Assembly: GCA_946803715.1 (NCBI GenBank)
Contig: CAMPET010000067.1
Location: 84,334 to 146,806, forward strand
Direction: 5' to 3'
DNA from: Beroe ovata
Taxonomy: Eukaryota > Ctenophora > Nuda > Beroida > Beroidae
DNA length: 62,473 nucleotides
A program made the translations under genes and the position numbers. The notes beneath the pieces were generated by a model. It did not search any database. It saw only the letters and a program-made list of their open reading frames with translations, and had not been told where the DNA came from. Positions 16,801-26,345 of the stretch are shown here, piece by piece. Positions within the stretch are counted from its first letter, which is position 1; each line of letters starts with the position of its first letter.

Positions 16801-19800
16801 TTTTCGCGTCCTCCTCAGACAAGTTGAGTTTCTTGGTGTACTCCAGGAGGTCTGCAGTTGAGGAGATCCCATCCTCCAATCCCCCCTCGCTCGAGCTACT
16901 GGGACTGTTTTCCGTGCTGTGGTGTGACGATACTTTCCGTCGCTGTAGCGAGATCAGGTAGTTCCGTTTAGCGTCATCCGGCTGGCTCTGAGAGGTGGAG
17001 GGGAGGTGAGGAGAGGTGTGGCTCTGAGAGGATGGGGGGGGGAAGTGAGGAGAGGTGTGGTGAGGAGAGGAGAAGGGAAGTGAGGAGGTTGAGGGGGAAT
17101 GGGGGAGAGGAGGATGGAGGAGGATGGGGGAGGAGAGGGGAGCGGAGGAGAGGGGAGGAGAGGAAGAAACAATATCAAGGATAACAGTAACTGGGGCCTG
17201 GGCTGTGGCGAACAGGGTAACACGAGGAGGAGATTTCACCTTCAATGTTTCCCACATGGGGAGGTTATTCTCGGCTTTGAGAGCGTGCAACAGCTCCTTA
17301 TCCAGCTCCTCGCCCTTCATACTACCGGGAGGCTGGTTTTCCTTGTGTCGTCGCTTCTGAGTGTGTATGCGTGTGTGTGTGTGAGGGACAGGGGAGAAAT
17401 ATGAAACTTGTTTTACATGGCCGGGAATTATCTGCTCGAATAATCCGCATATATTTCCACGTAACACACAGACACAAGTATCCTAGGTCGGGAACTCTAG
17501 GTTCTAGGACACCTCAAGGTTTTAGTTTCAGGTGAAAACAAACCGTTGTTTTGCGGATGATATCCTTGATGAGGCTAGTTGCGTGCGTCACGGATTCTTT
17601 GCTTCCCCGCACGTGGGCAGTATGCTCGTTAGGTCCGGTACAAGCTGTACTGAACGTTATGACAGCGCTGCGGGGAGTTCGAAATAAGGAGGGGAGAGAA
17701 TCACAGCAATATCTAGCACAAATCAGTAGCAATGATGTCCACTACAAGCGCGCCTCCCTCATGAACATCATGTCTCGGATGATGAGAATTGACAGGTAAA
17801 TTGGAACGACTGATTGGAAGGTACTGTCCCCCCCCCCGCAAACAACATGAGTTGTCACTTATCTCATTAGTGGTCGGAGTATCCCCAGCTGGGAACACAT
17901 TAACAGTAATGAGTTTTTACCTGGAGTTGCTCTCCAGATAGCGGTGCGTCTTGCCGCCCTTGCCTACCAAGTGCTCGTGAAGATCTGCTGAGTACGGTAT
18001 CTTTTCCTCAACCATCGGATTACACATGCTCATGATGTACTCCTGGGGATGCAACACGTGTAAATAAGGGGTGTGCCAGGCGTGGATGTGTGATTCACTG
18101 TTGTGGAAGTGCACAATGATTGGATCGTTTTATACACTAGCTGAACAATAGAACTGCGTGGTTCTCTAAGAAACAATATTCAAAGGCAATGTACTTTTTA
18201 CGCTATATTTGGCAACTTCAGACCGTAGCCAAGTGTAAAATCAAAGCTCTCTGTGAAAATGTGTGTTTGTGTATTGGATGATTTAAAGTATGCAAATAAT
18301 TTACGATGAACCCCCTCGCAGCCTTGTCGATTAATATTTTCTTCCACCACATTTTCCTTGGATTATGTGGTGTTAAAGGATCGACCCGAGTTAAATTTTG
18401 ATTTAAGATGGTGAATTGTTTTCGTTTGTGAGTGTATATTGTACAAAATAAATGTTAATTGTACATAGTATATAGACTGTCCAATGAAATGCAAATATTG
18501 TTGTGCATGTGATATCATGACACATCATCAATATTCCATTTCCGGTGTGTTGCTCGTATACGTCACACGCTACCAGTGTGTGCGTATGAGTGTGTGTGTG
18601 TGTGTGTATGTGTGTGTGTNAATATTTTCTTCCACCACATTTTCCTTGGATTAGGTGGTGTTAAAGGATCGACCCGAGTTAAATTTTGATTTTAGATGGT
18701 GAATTGTTTTCGTTTGTGAGTTTATATTGTACAAAATAAATGTTAATTGTACATAGTATAATATAGACTGTCCAATGAAATGCACATATTGTTGTGCATG
18801 TGATATCATGACACATCATCAATATTCCATTTCCGGTGTGTTGCTCCTATACGTCACACGCTACCAGTGTGTGCGTATGAGTGTGTGTGTGTGTGTGTAT
18901 GTGTGTGTGTGTGTGTGACTTTGTTCCCGGAAAATAGCTTTCTTCAAATTACAGGAAATGTAACATACAGGGATACATACATATCCATATTATGTGTACA
19001 TCATACTGCTACTGCTACATATACTGGGAGTGGTTCTAACATGATACAGGAATAGACGTGATACACATATGCACACATACACATTGTGGCTGTACGTGTC
19101 ACAATGATAATTGCAACATTATTGAGGGTTGCTGTGTCAGACACGTCCTAAAAATCAGTTTTGGTAGTTACTCATCAGATTACAGCATTATAATCTCATA
19201 TGTATTGAGAAAAAATGGTAAAAACTAACCTTGGCTCGAGCTCTATCATCTTCTTTCCCATATATTGAAACCCACTCCCCACTTTGATGATGGCCTGATG
19301 TTAGGTGTATGTGTACTTTGAACAGGCTTCCTATCCTTTTGAATGTCTTCCCTCCAGTCCCCAACAGTAGTCCAATTTTCTCCTGTGAATGAAATGATGG
19401 AGTTATGCGAGGAAACAAATAAACATAATACCTATAAATGATAAATTAAACTTTCATATTATTGTGGTTAGATTTGTCAGTGCATACCAATGTTAAGTCC
19501 AGTCAAACAAATGAAGTTCAATAAAAACAAATGAGTCAAATGTGAAAAATTTGAACGGAATCAGCAATGCATGGTAAGAAGATCCATTTTTAGCACTTTC
19601 ATAAGTCTTCAAAATAGTAATATGGCTAATGAAACATTACTGTTGCTTGGCTATAATTCTTTTTCTGAATACTACACATGCATTTCAAATCAATTTTATT
19701 TTATGTACTAAGCATTTTTAATAGGCTCAATACCACTAATAAAGTAAATATACCTGTGCAATAACAAACTGGGTAGCAGTTTGAGTGGCTGCACCCGTGA

Positions 19801-19816
19801 ATTGGTCCACATTCAT
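13846..19816 (-). CDS. Two-KH-domain RNA-binding protein, 9 exons
   Basis: All junctions close in frame: 19816-19754 (MNVDQF start), 19382-19230, 18042-17921, 17667-17544, 17356-17240, 16987-16799, 16234-16096, 15255-14651, 14499-13846. The product is about 721 aa. KH1 (residues ~14-75) has the GxxG loop GTGG; KH2 (~78-150) has GKGG and is split across two exons. Residues ~236-285 (DLLEYTKKLNLSEEDAKK, then FSKNDFVANMLQL) look like a small helical, UBA-like module. Next come an E/Q/R coiled-coil stretch, poly-Gln, and a tail of five-residue GLG repeats, ending ADLIKHLNL. KH pairs bind single-stranded RNA, so a cytoplasmic mRNA regulator (Bicaudal-C/GLD-3-like or N4BP1-like) is plausible, but I do not recognise the exact orthologue. 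The weakest donor is ACG|gtttgt at 17544. Confidence 0.85.
14090..14345 (-). repeat. Coding 15-bp repeat, GLG pentapeptides
   Basis: Inside the last KH-gene exon, about 13-16 imperfect units of the form (S/T)GLGx, for example SGLGN, TGLGQ, SGIGA, TGLGS. DNA unit length is 15 bp. Not the A(D/N)LxX pentapeptide-repeat fold; more like a flexible Gly-Leu-Ser linker. Confidence 0.85.
16638..16695. repeat. (TG)n microsatellite in KH-gene intron
   Basis: Interrupted TG/GTGAAC tract in the intron between exons 16987-16799 and 16234-16096. Confidence 0.85.
18333..18910. repeat. 287-bp duplication joined at an N
   Basis: Bases 18333-18619 and 18621-~18905 are almost identical, starting AATATTTTCTTCCACCACAT and ending in (TG)n. 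A single N (18620) separates them, inside a KH-gene intron. Probably two unmerged contig ends. Confidence 0.85.
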
Positions 19817-22457
19817 CCTAATAAATTATAAAAACATGTAGCAAGGCTGTCAGCAACTCTTCATCAGGGACCAAACATAACTGAACAAGTAGTACATAAG
19901 TCAATTGAATAACAGTACAGTGAAATCAATTATTAATTCAGTTGAATGCAACTATTTATCTTGAAAAACAAGCATAGGGGCAAATGAGGGGCAGACTCAG
20001 ACAATTCAAATGGAACAAAGATTATTTGTCTTTTAAGTAGGGGTGACCACATATCAATTATGGTGCTGAATAACTCAAAAATCTCGAACCATAGTCATAT
20101 AACCCAGTATCAAATAATCATCTCATGAATAAAGTGCAATTGCCAACATATCACTATCATCTTTCAAAGTATGATCAATATTTTAGGTGAGAGGTAGGGG
20201 AACTGTTTAGTGTAAGAAAAGGAAATTTTCATAAATTTTGGGGGCTTCTCATTCATTCAAATATCGCAAGCCCATATAATAACAATCAAGAAGATGCATT
20301 CCATGTACTCTATTGGAAAAACTCATACACAATTCATCATTCATGGTATTAATCTCAATTGAACCAAATGAAAATATATCATATCATGTCATGGATCTGA
20401 TGATGGTTACAGGCAATGATTCTCTTCTTTAGATTCAGGAACAGTGTGGTTAGTGTAAAAGTTATTTTTGATTTGTGAGGATTTTAACAGTAAACAAATG
20501 AATAAATAAATGTTCAATCATATCAAGGATATGTAACTACAAGATCATTTTATAGGGTATAAAACCATCACACAGTTGTGAATAAATAAATAGAATATAT
20601 TGATGAAATATCAACACTAGTTGCACTATGTTGCGTATTGAAATTGACTGGTATTGAACAGCCATTACATTAATGGCAGATTTGGATTAATATTGAGATA
20701 CAATTTTGTATATTCAAGGTATATCATGGAATAAATTACATAACCGCTTTTACAAGATAAGTAACAATAAAAAGTCTATTCGCGGTTTAGCATCACCAGA
20801 TAAATAAATAAATAAAGAAATAGATAGTCTGGTGATATTTATATTTCATACTAACTAAGTATTGCCTTCATCGCCAGCAATGGTACTGGGTATGGAGAAA
20901 TCTGATCTTAAAAATTAAAAATGTGAAATGTTGATCAAGCCACGAAGCTGAAGCGGCGTAGTGCTTTGCGCGCGCGCGCGCGGAGTATCTATTTATTATG
21001 TAACACATAGTAAAGTAGTAAACATGTGCACAAGTTGCGCGCCTTTGTTCTACTCATATCAGTGAACTGAAAAATCAAGACGCGCAGCGCGCGCGGAGTT
21101 TTTGGGTCACGCAGCGCGAGAACAGTCACGCAGCGCGAGAACAGTCACGCAGCGCGGAAACATTACTGTGCGATTCACTAATTCAATTGCATGCACAGAG
21201 CTAGGCTTGTGAGATTGCATGAGACCTGTTACTCGTACGCGCGCCTTTATTGGCCTCTATTATACTACCATTGTTTTTTTACCTGGAATATACTTACATT
21301 TACCTGGATATATTTACATTTTCCTTTTATTAATTTTATTATTTAATTTATTCAATCATTGTGATATTGTTACTTATATTGTTAAAGCGGTTATGTGATA
21401 AATTTTCACCTGGAAGAAAATAAAATAACCTTATGTGAAAGATCACCGTAGCAGAGGCAAGAGGCCGCAGGTCCTAATCCTGCTGAGTGCTGGTTGGTTG
21501 ATTGAATTAAACTGCGCAGCGAGTATTTTGGACAAATTTTGGACTTATTCCAGACTGTTATATTGTTAGTTATGTTGTAAAATTGATTATGCAATTTATT
21601 CTTATTCCAGACAAAATTTAACAAATACGCCGTTATAGCAGGGCACTGGGACGTCAGCGCTGGGCAATAGTAATTCCACCATATTGATGCTGCCAGGAGT
21701 TAAATCCTACCAGGGAGGGTAGAGAGAAAACCTACCATTAAGTAGAGCCCATCTTGAGCCCTTTTTTGGCTCATGTATCAGTATGGACTACAAATGCTCA
21801 GGATATCCCAAGATGAGGTTGGTTTGCCATGTCTGGTTTCCACAGGTGCAACACTAGTCAAGCTTGCCTACCAATTGAGTCAGCTGTACTCAATAAGAAA
21901 ACAGACATTCAAATCAATTCTGACAATCTGACATAGTGCAAAGCTGTTTCAGTTAATATGACAACCTATAATCAATGCTGAGGCATCAGAAATGAGCTCC
22001 CAGTTCACCATAAAAGAATGACCACATGCATTTTGTTCAAAATCAGTGCATGCAGCTTCAATTTTGTGACACACAAACTGACAGGCAGAGAGATAGACAT
22101 TCAATAACTTCTGTACTTACTAAAGTATACTAAGGTCATAGCGCTGGAAAAGCGTGCACAGGTTCACTTATTGAATTGAGGCTCCTCATTATCAAGACAT
22201 GTGGACGGGAATGGATTCAATGAGGCAGAACATTGAGATCACATAACTGAATGATCATTTTCCATAAGGCATGTTTTTCATGTGATCCATTGCAGTTTGC
22301 ACACATGCATCAGTTTCCACTAAACTTAGTTCTTGTCATTGTTCAATTTGGCAGCTGTTGTTCACTCAAAACATAGATACAGTTTACACTTTAACTCTCA
22401 TTTCAAAATTGGAGCTGGTAACTGCTTCCTTTTCTATTGCTTCAGCATCCAAGTGGG
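19817..22457. other. Intergenic interval with MITE-like element
   Basis: No supported gene between the divergent KH gene and first GT27 gene, so it must hold both promoters. An inverted-repeat element occupies 20731-21404. The rest is AT-rich with TAAATAAATA runs. Confidence 0.6.
20731..21404. mobile_element. MITE-like element with ~39-bp inverted ends
   Basis: The left end contains ACATAACCGCTTTTACAA and AAGTAACAAT; the reverse complement of the right end contains ACATAACCGCTTTAACAA and AAGTAACAAT, giving about 36 of 39 matches. The interior is GC-rich (GCGCGCG at ~20970) with three ~19-bp direct repeats near 21105-21160. No transposase frame, so a non-autonomous element. A degraded third end-like copy lies near 21543-21600. 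Confidence 0.7.
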
Positions 22458-24179
22458 ATGAGGCGAAATCTTCATCCTAAAAGATTCACTCAGTATATTT
22501 TGTGCACTGCTGGACTTTACTTCATAGTCTCATCATTTATACAAATCACACCTTCGTTTCTACATCCCCCTGGAGAAGAAAGTTACAGTCAACTATATTT
22601 CGAATCCAAGCATACTTTCAAACTAAGACTTCAGCTGGAGCAGAGTATCCTTTATGGTGCAAAACTCAAGAAAATTGCTAATTCTATATTCAATTCCCGG
22701 GAAGGTTACAATGAATCACACCTCGATTCACTCCCCCTTATTCGAAGGAATGATATACCAGAACTAAGGTTACCAGCTTGCAGCAGTATCAGCTACAAAC
22801 CTAGGAGTGAGACCAAGGTTTCTGTGGTTATTTGTTACTACAATGAACTGCTTTCTCTTATTATACGGACTGTTTACAGTATCATTGACTCCATTCCACC
22901 ACAAAACTTCCATGAGTTAATACTGATTGATGATGGAAGTGATATGGAGGTATATCCTGAACTGTCACTTGTTGAGCCACTTGTTTACTCCTTTTCTGTG
23001 TCTGTCAAGTTTCATCACTTTGAGGAAAACAAAGGCCTTATTTTTGCAAGGCGTTTTGGCTGTGAGTTGGCTTCTGGTGATGCTGTGTTGGTTATTGATA
23101 GCCATATAGAAGTAAAAGCTGGCTTTCTTGAGCCACTTCTTGCTGTGATTGACAGAGACTACAACTCAATTGCATCACCAATCATTTACAATGCAGAAAA
23201 TCTGCATAAGTTTCATGTTTGGCCTCTGTTCCATCCGTGCTACCTTGGTTTCAACAGATATCTTGACTGGTTTCATGTATGCAATTCAACTAGGAAAGAG
23301 TCAACTGAACCATACCAGGCTTCGGCAACTACAGGGGGAGCATTTATTGCAACCAAACGGTTCCTTCAAGAAGTTGACTATTTCGGTCGGGGCATGGAGG
23401 GCTGGGGTGACGAAAACATCGAAATCTCCCTGAAAACCTGGATGTGTGGAAAGGAGCTTTTATATGTCCCCTGTTCCCAGGTCCTACACCACAATGCTAA
23501 CCGAAATCCTGCTAATCATGGGACACGGAAAAAGTCTGCCCACGTCCACCACAATGCTGCTTTGCTAGTGAAGTCTTTCTTCCCCCAAGAGTATTTCAAT
23601 GACTTCAATACCTGGGCACACCTTGATAGAAACAGATCGGAGTACAATTTCGATTCGTATGCTGAGACCATTTCGGCGAACAGAGAAGTGATTACTAAGA
23701 ACAATTGTAGTCGAAACTTTGAATGGATTCGAAGGACTTTGATGCCTAGGGTTGACTCTTTTGATGGAGAAACTCTTGTTGGCCATACTCTGAAAGTTGG
23801 AGATGAGTGTGCATATTTTATGATTCGCTCCTGGCAGGATACCAGAGCTTTTATAGGTCCATGCAATGAGGCGATACCTCTTGCTGATAGACCACGGCTT
23901 ACTATATGGGGAGAGTTGAGGTCAATGATAAAAGCAGGCTGCCTTGACTGGGGATTCGTTCCAAGGATTCAATTCCGCCGATGTCATAGCCGTGGTGGTA
24001 ATCAGAAAACCATATTTGAGAATGGTCAAGTAAAGAGCGCTGGCAATGGCTACTGTTTAGTGAGAAAAGTGGAAAGCAGAGACATAGAGATAGGATATTG
24101 CAATAATTCTGGAGACAGTTCTTATGAAGTGATCCAATTCCACTTTGGAGTAGTGTTTGATACCAAGAAGGAATCGTGA
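22458..24179 (+). CDS. GT27 polypeptide GalNAc-transferase-like enzyme, copy 1
   Basis: Intronless, 573 aa. The frame opens at 22437, but the ATG at 22458 (MRRNLHPKRF) aligns with the start of the second copy and is preferred. A type II membrane topology is clear: short cytosolic tail, signal anchor (YILCTAGLYFIVSSF), stem, then a lumenal Golgi-type catalytic domain. Motifs include [17 protein letters not shown], the metal-binding [11 protein letters not shown] and [14 protein letters not shown], all matching GT27 (GALNT), which adds GalNAc to Ser/Thr of proteins. The last ~130 residues look like a diverged ricin-type lectin domain (CLDW, RCH, GYCLV). GALNTs usually read WGGEN, here WGDEN, so donor or acceptor preference may differ. 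Most of it is near-identical to 27049-28794. Confidence 0.88.
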   Translation: MRRNLHPKRFTQYILCTAGLYFIVSSFIQITPSFLHPPGEESYSQLYFESKHTFKLRLQLEQSILYGAKLKKIANSIFNSREGYNESHLDSLPLIRRNDIPELRLPACSSISYKPRSETKVSVVICYYNELLSLIIRTVYSIIDSIPPQNFHELILIDDGSDMEVYPELSLVEPLVYSFSVSVKFHHFEENKGLIFARRFGCELASGDAVLVIDSHIEVKAGFLEPLLAVIDRDYNSIASPIIYNAENLHKFHVWPLFHPCYLGFNRYLDWFHVCNSTRKESTEPYQASATTGGAFIATKRFLQEVDYFGRGMEGWGDENIEISLKTWMCGKELLYVPCSQVLHHNANRNPANHGTRKKSAHVHHNAALLVKSFFPQEYFNDFNTWAHLDRNRSEYNFDSYAETISANREVITKNNCSRNFEWIRRTLMPRVDSFDGETLVGHTLKVGDECAYFMIRSWQDTRAFIGPCNEAIPLADRPRLTIWGELRSMIKAGCLDWGFVPRIQFRRCHSRGGNQKTIFENGQVKSAGNGYCLVRKVESRDIEIGYCNNSGDSSYEVIQFHFGVVFDTKKES

Positions 24180-26111
24180 GTTTATTCTTAAGCTAGTAAA
24201 TTGAATTGTAAGGTGTTGACAGATATGTAACGGGATACTTAGCATAATATATCTGTATAAAAGCATAATATATATGAATATCTTACAATGACCGAATTTT
24301 AACTATTGTAAGTGCAATGCTACTTGGTGATTTTAAATTCGCAGATATCGCTGTTATGTTTGTCATGGAGTTATTTGAGATTGTCATTCGCTTGTCGTCT
24401 TATCAGCCTCGTATAAAACATGCATGGGATACATGGATAATCTAATTGTCGTGAATATCAAGGAGATGAAGAAGGACTGTTGATTTAAGTGCCAAAAAGA
24501 CTCATGATGTTGAACCTCAGATAACCGTTCGCTCCCAAAGCAGTGATAAGCCTGTTTCTTGCCCTTCAAATTCCTATCACTGGTAAGAGTGATTTCCCTC
24601 GAACATTTTTATTTACAAGCATGACTTACTGCACGTAAGTCAAGACATTTTCCCGCCGAAATACGGGTCGGTCACAAAGTCATATAGACGTTGCAGTATG
24701 ACGCGAAGATATTTTACTGGTTACCTCGTCTCTGTCATTCGCGCGCTGCGCAGGCGCGCGCCGTGTTAATTATACGCAGTACATACTCAGATAGAGATGT
24801 GGTCTGACCTCTTCTGCTAGAAGAAGAAGTTTGTGAACCTCTTTGACGACCTACCTGTTCTGTTAACTAACATGTGCCAGCGTGAAAACCGCGAAAGCAT
24901 TGGGCGTAAGCAGGGTTTTGCTGAACGACAGTAAAATTATTGAAATTTTGTTTACTGCGATCGATCTGATTGATCGGTTGCACGCGACCGACCATGTAAT
25001 TCGTGCTGTCCAGCCTTGTCCAGTGATGATATTCACGTTCATAACTATGAAGACCATGTTTCTTTCAGGTGAATCTGACGGCTCGAGTCAAGATACTTAA
25101 CAAGAGTAGTCAAGCCATGAGGAAATCAGGAAACTCTGGTAAGTCTGGTTGCACTATGATTGATAGCCGCTAGGGCCGAGTCTTGGGATGGGGGAGAAAT
25201 GGAGAAGTAATTGGGCTTATACGAGATATGACCCAATGGGTCATATTTGTATCAGGTTGTCTGTTTTTCATACGTCGTTAGCGAAAATTGCCCCGCAAAT
25301 TGTAAATGATTAACAACTGATTAACATAGCAGTCAGAAATCCACGTATCTAAATCCTGTTTTAGCTCTGTGCAGTCTATTCGATCACGCAATGTTGTAAC
25401 AATTCGTATAGGTCACAAGACACGAATCTATCAAATATCAATATATTGCTCCTTGTCAATTGCATATCATTGTTGGATACAAAACGAGGTGTTTCTAAAA
25501 GGTGCTGAAGATAAACTGAACGTATTTTGACTGTAACCGTAGCACATAATGTTCATCTCTCCTCTCACATGGAAATTCAGAGCGGTAACTCAAAACTAGC
25601 ACTAATTCCCATTGAAAAATGTGTCCATGTGTAATGTGTATCATCTTGTTGACACTCCAGCTCCTTCACGCCATTCAGTTTGTTAACAATCAATCTTCTG
25701 AGATCGCATTTATTTTGATTTCTTAACTCGACCGAAAGATGATGATGTTGTTGAAGTATTACGTCTTGATGTGGTGCGATTCTCGCGAACTCTTGAAATC
25801 CACCATGATATTCAGCAGATACGCTTTAGTAAACGTATCCGAATCGTCTTGACAAGCTTCCCCTCTTAAGCTGAACAGCATTTCTGTTATCCTAGGCCTG
25901 AAATAGTACATCGTAAATGACACTCATACTGTAACATTTTGGGTCATGAATTTGGAAACATGTTAGGAACATTACATCAACAATGTCTAGCATTCTTGTG
26001 TTTCTGATTCCATGCTCCCATGAGCGTTTGGATACGTTTTGGACAGTTGTGCCTGCAAACTCGCTACGTTCTTGTTGGTATGTTTAACCTCTGCGATTAT
26101 TATTTGCATTA
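24180..26111. other. Interval between GT27 copy 1 and channel 3' end
   Basis: No supported gene. A short GC-rich inverted repeat (GCGCGCTGCGCAGGCGCGCGC) is at about 24740-24763. Short frames near 24880-25100 have no recognisable content. Confidence 0.55.
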
Positions 26112-26345
26112 TCAAAACTGGATACCACTGGAGTTGTTGCCATCACAACTGTTACCACCACTTGTGTTACCATGGTAACACTCACCAGTTGCAAGGTTAC
26201 CGATAAGTTTCTCCAATTCCTCCAATCTCCTGCTCAGTGTATCGACCAGCTCTGCACTGTTAGTGAAGCTTATCCTCCGTTCCCCCTCTTGCACTTCCTC
26301 TGATTGGTTCACTTTCGAGTCACGTGCCAGCTTTTTCCGTGCAGC
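26112..26345 (-). CDS. CNG channel terminal exon with coiled coil (CLZ-like)
   Basis: Acceptor CACCAG| at 26346, phase 0, 77 codons and stop. It opens AARKKLARD and has a leucine heptad run [19 protein letters not shown], followed by a Gly/Asn/Ser tail. In CNGA channels a C-terminal leucine zipper after the cAMP/cGMP-binding domain assembles subunits; position and heptads fit that. It can follow either the 29763 donor or the 28935 donor in frame. It is 2.6 kb from the previous exon, with GT27 copy 2 lying antisense between. Confidence 0.65.
   Translation of the reverse strand, partial: AARKKLARDSKVNQSEEVQEGERRISFTNSAELVDTLSRRLEELEKLIGNLATGECYHGNTSGGNSCDGNNSSGIQF

Noticed and set aside
17099-17404. 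Plus-strand frame across GGAG-rich DNA
   Set aside because: Shadow of a KH-gene intron (TCC-rich) and exon; low-complexity purine tract.
22927-23433. Short plus frames inside GT27 copy 1 (and matching ones in copy 2)
   Set aside because: Same positions in both copies but in the wrong frame; carried along by the conserved true frame.
24882-25100. 72-codon plus frame with mixed hydrophobic content
   Set aside because: Isolated, with an equally long antisense frame over the same bases; indistinguishable from chance.
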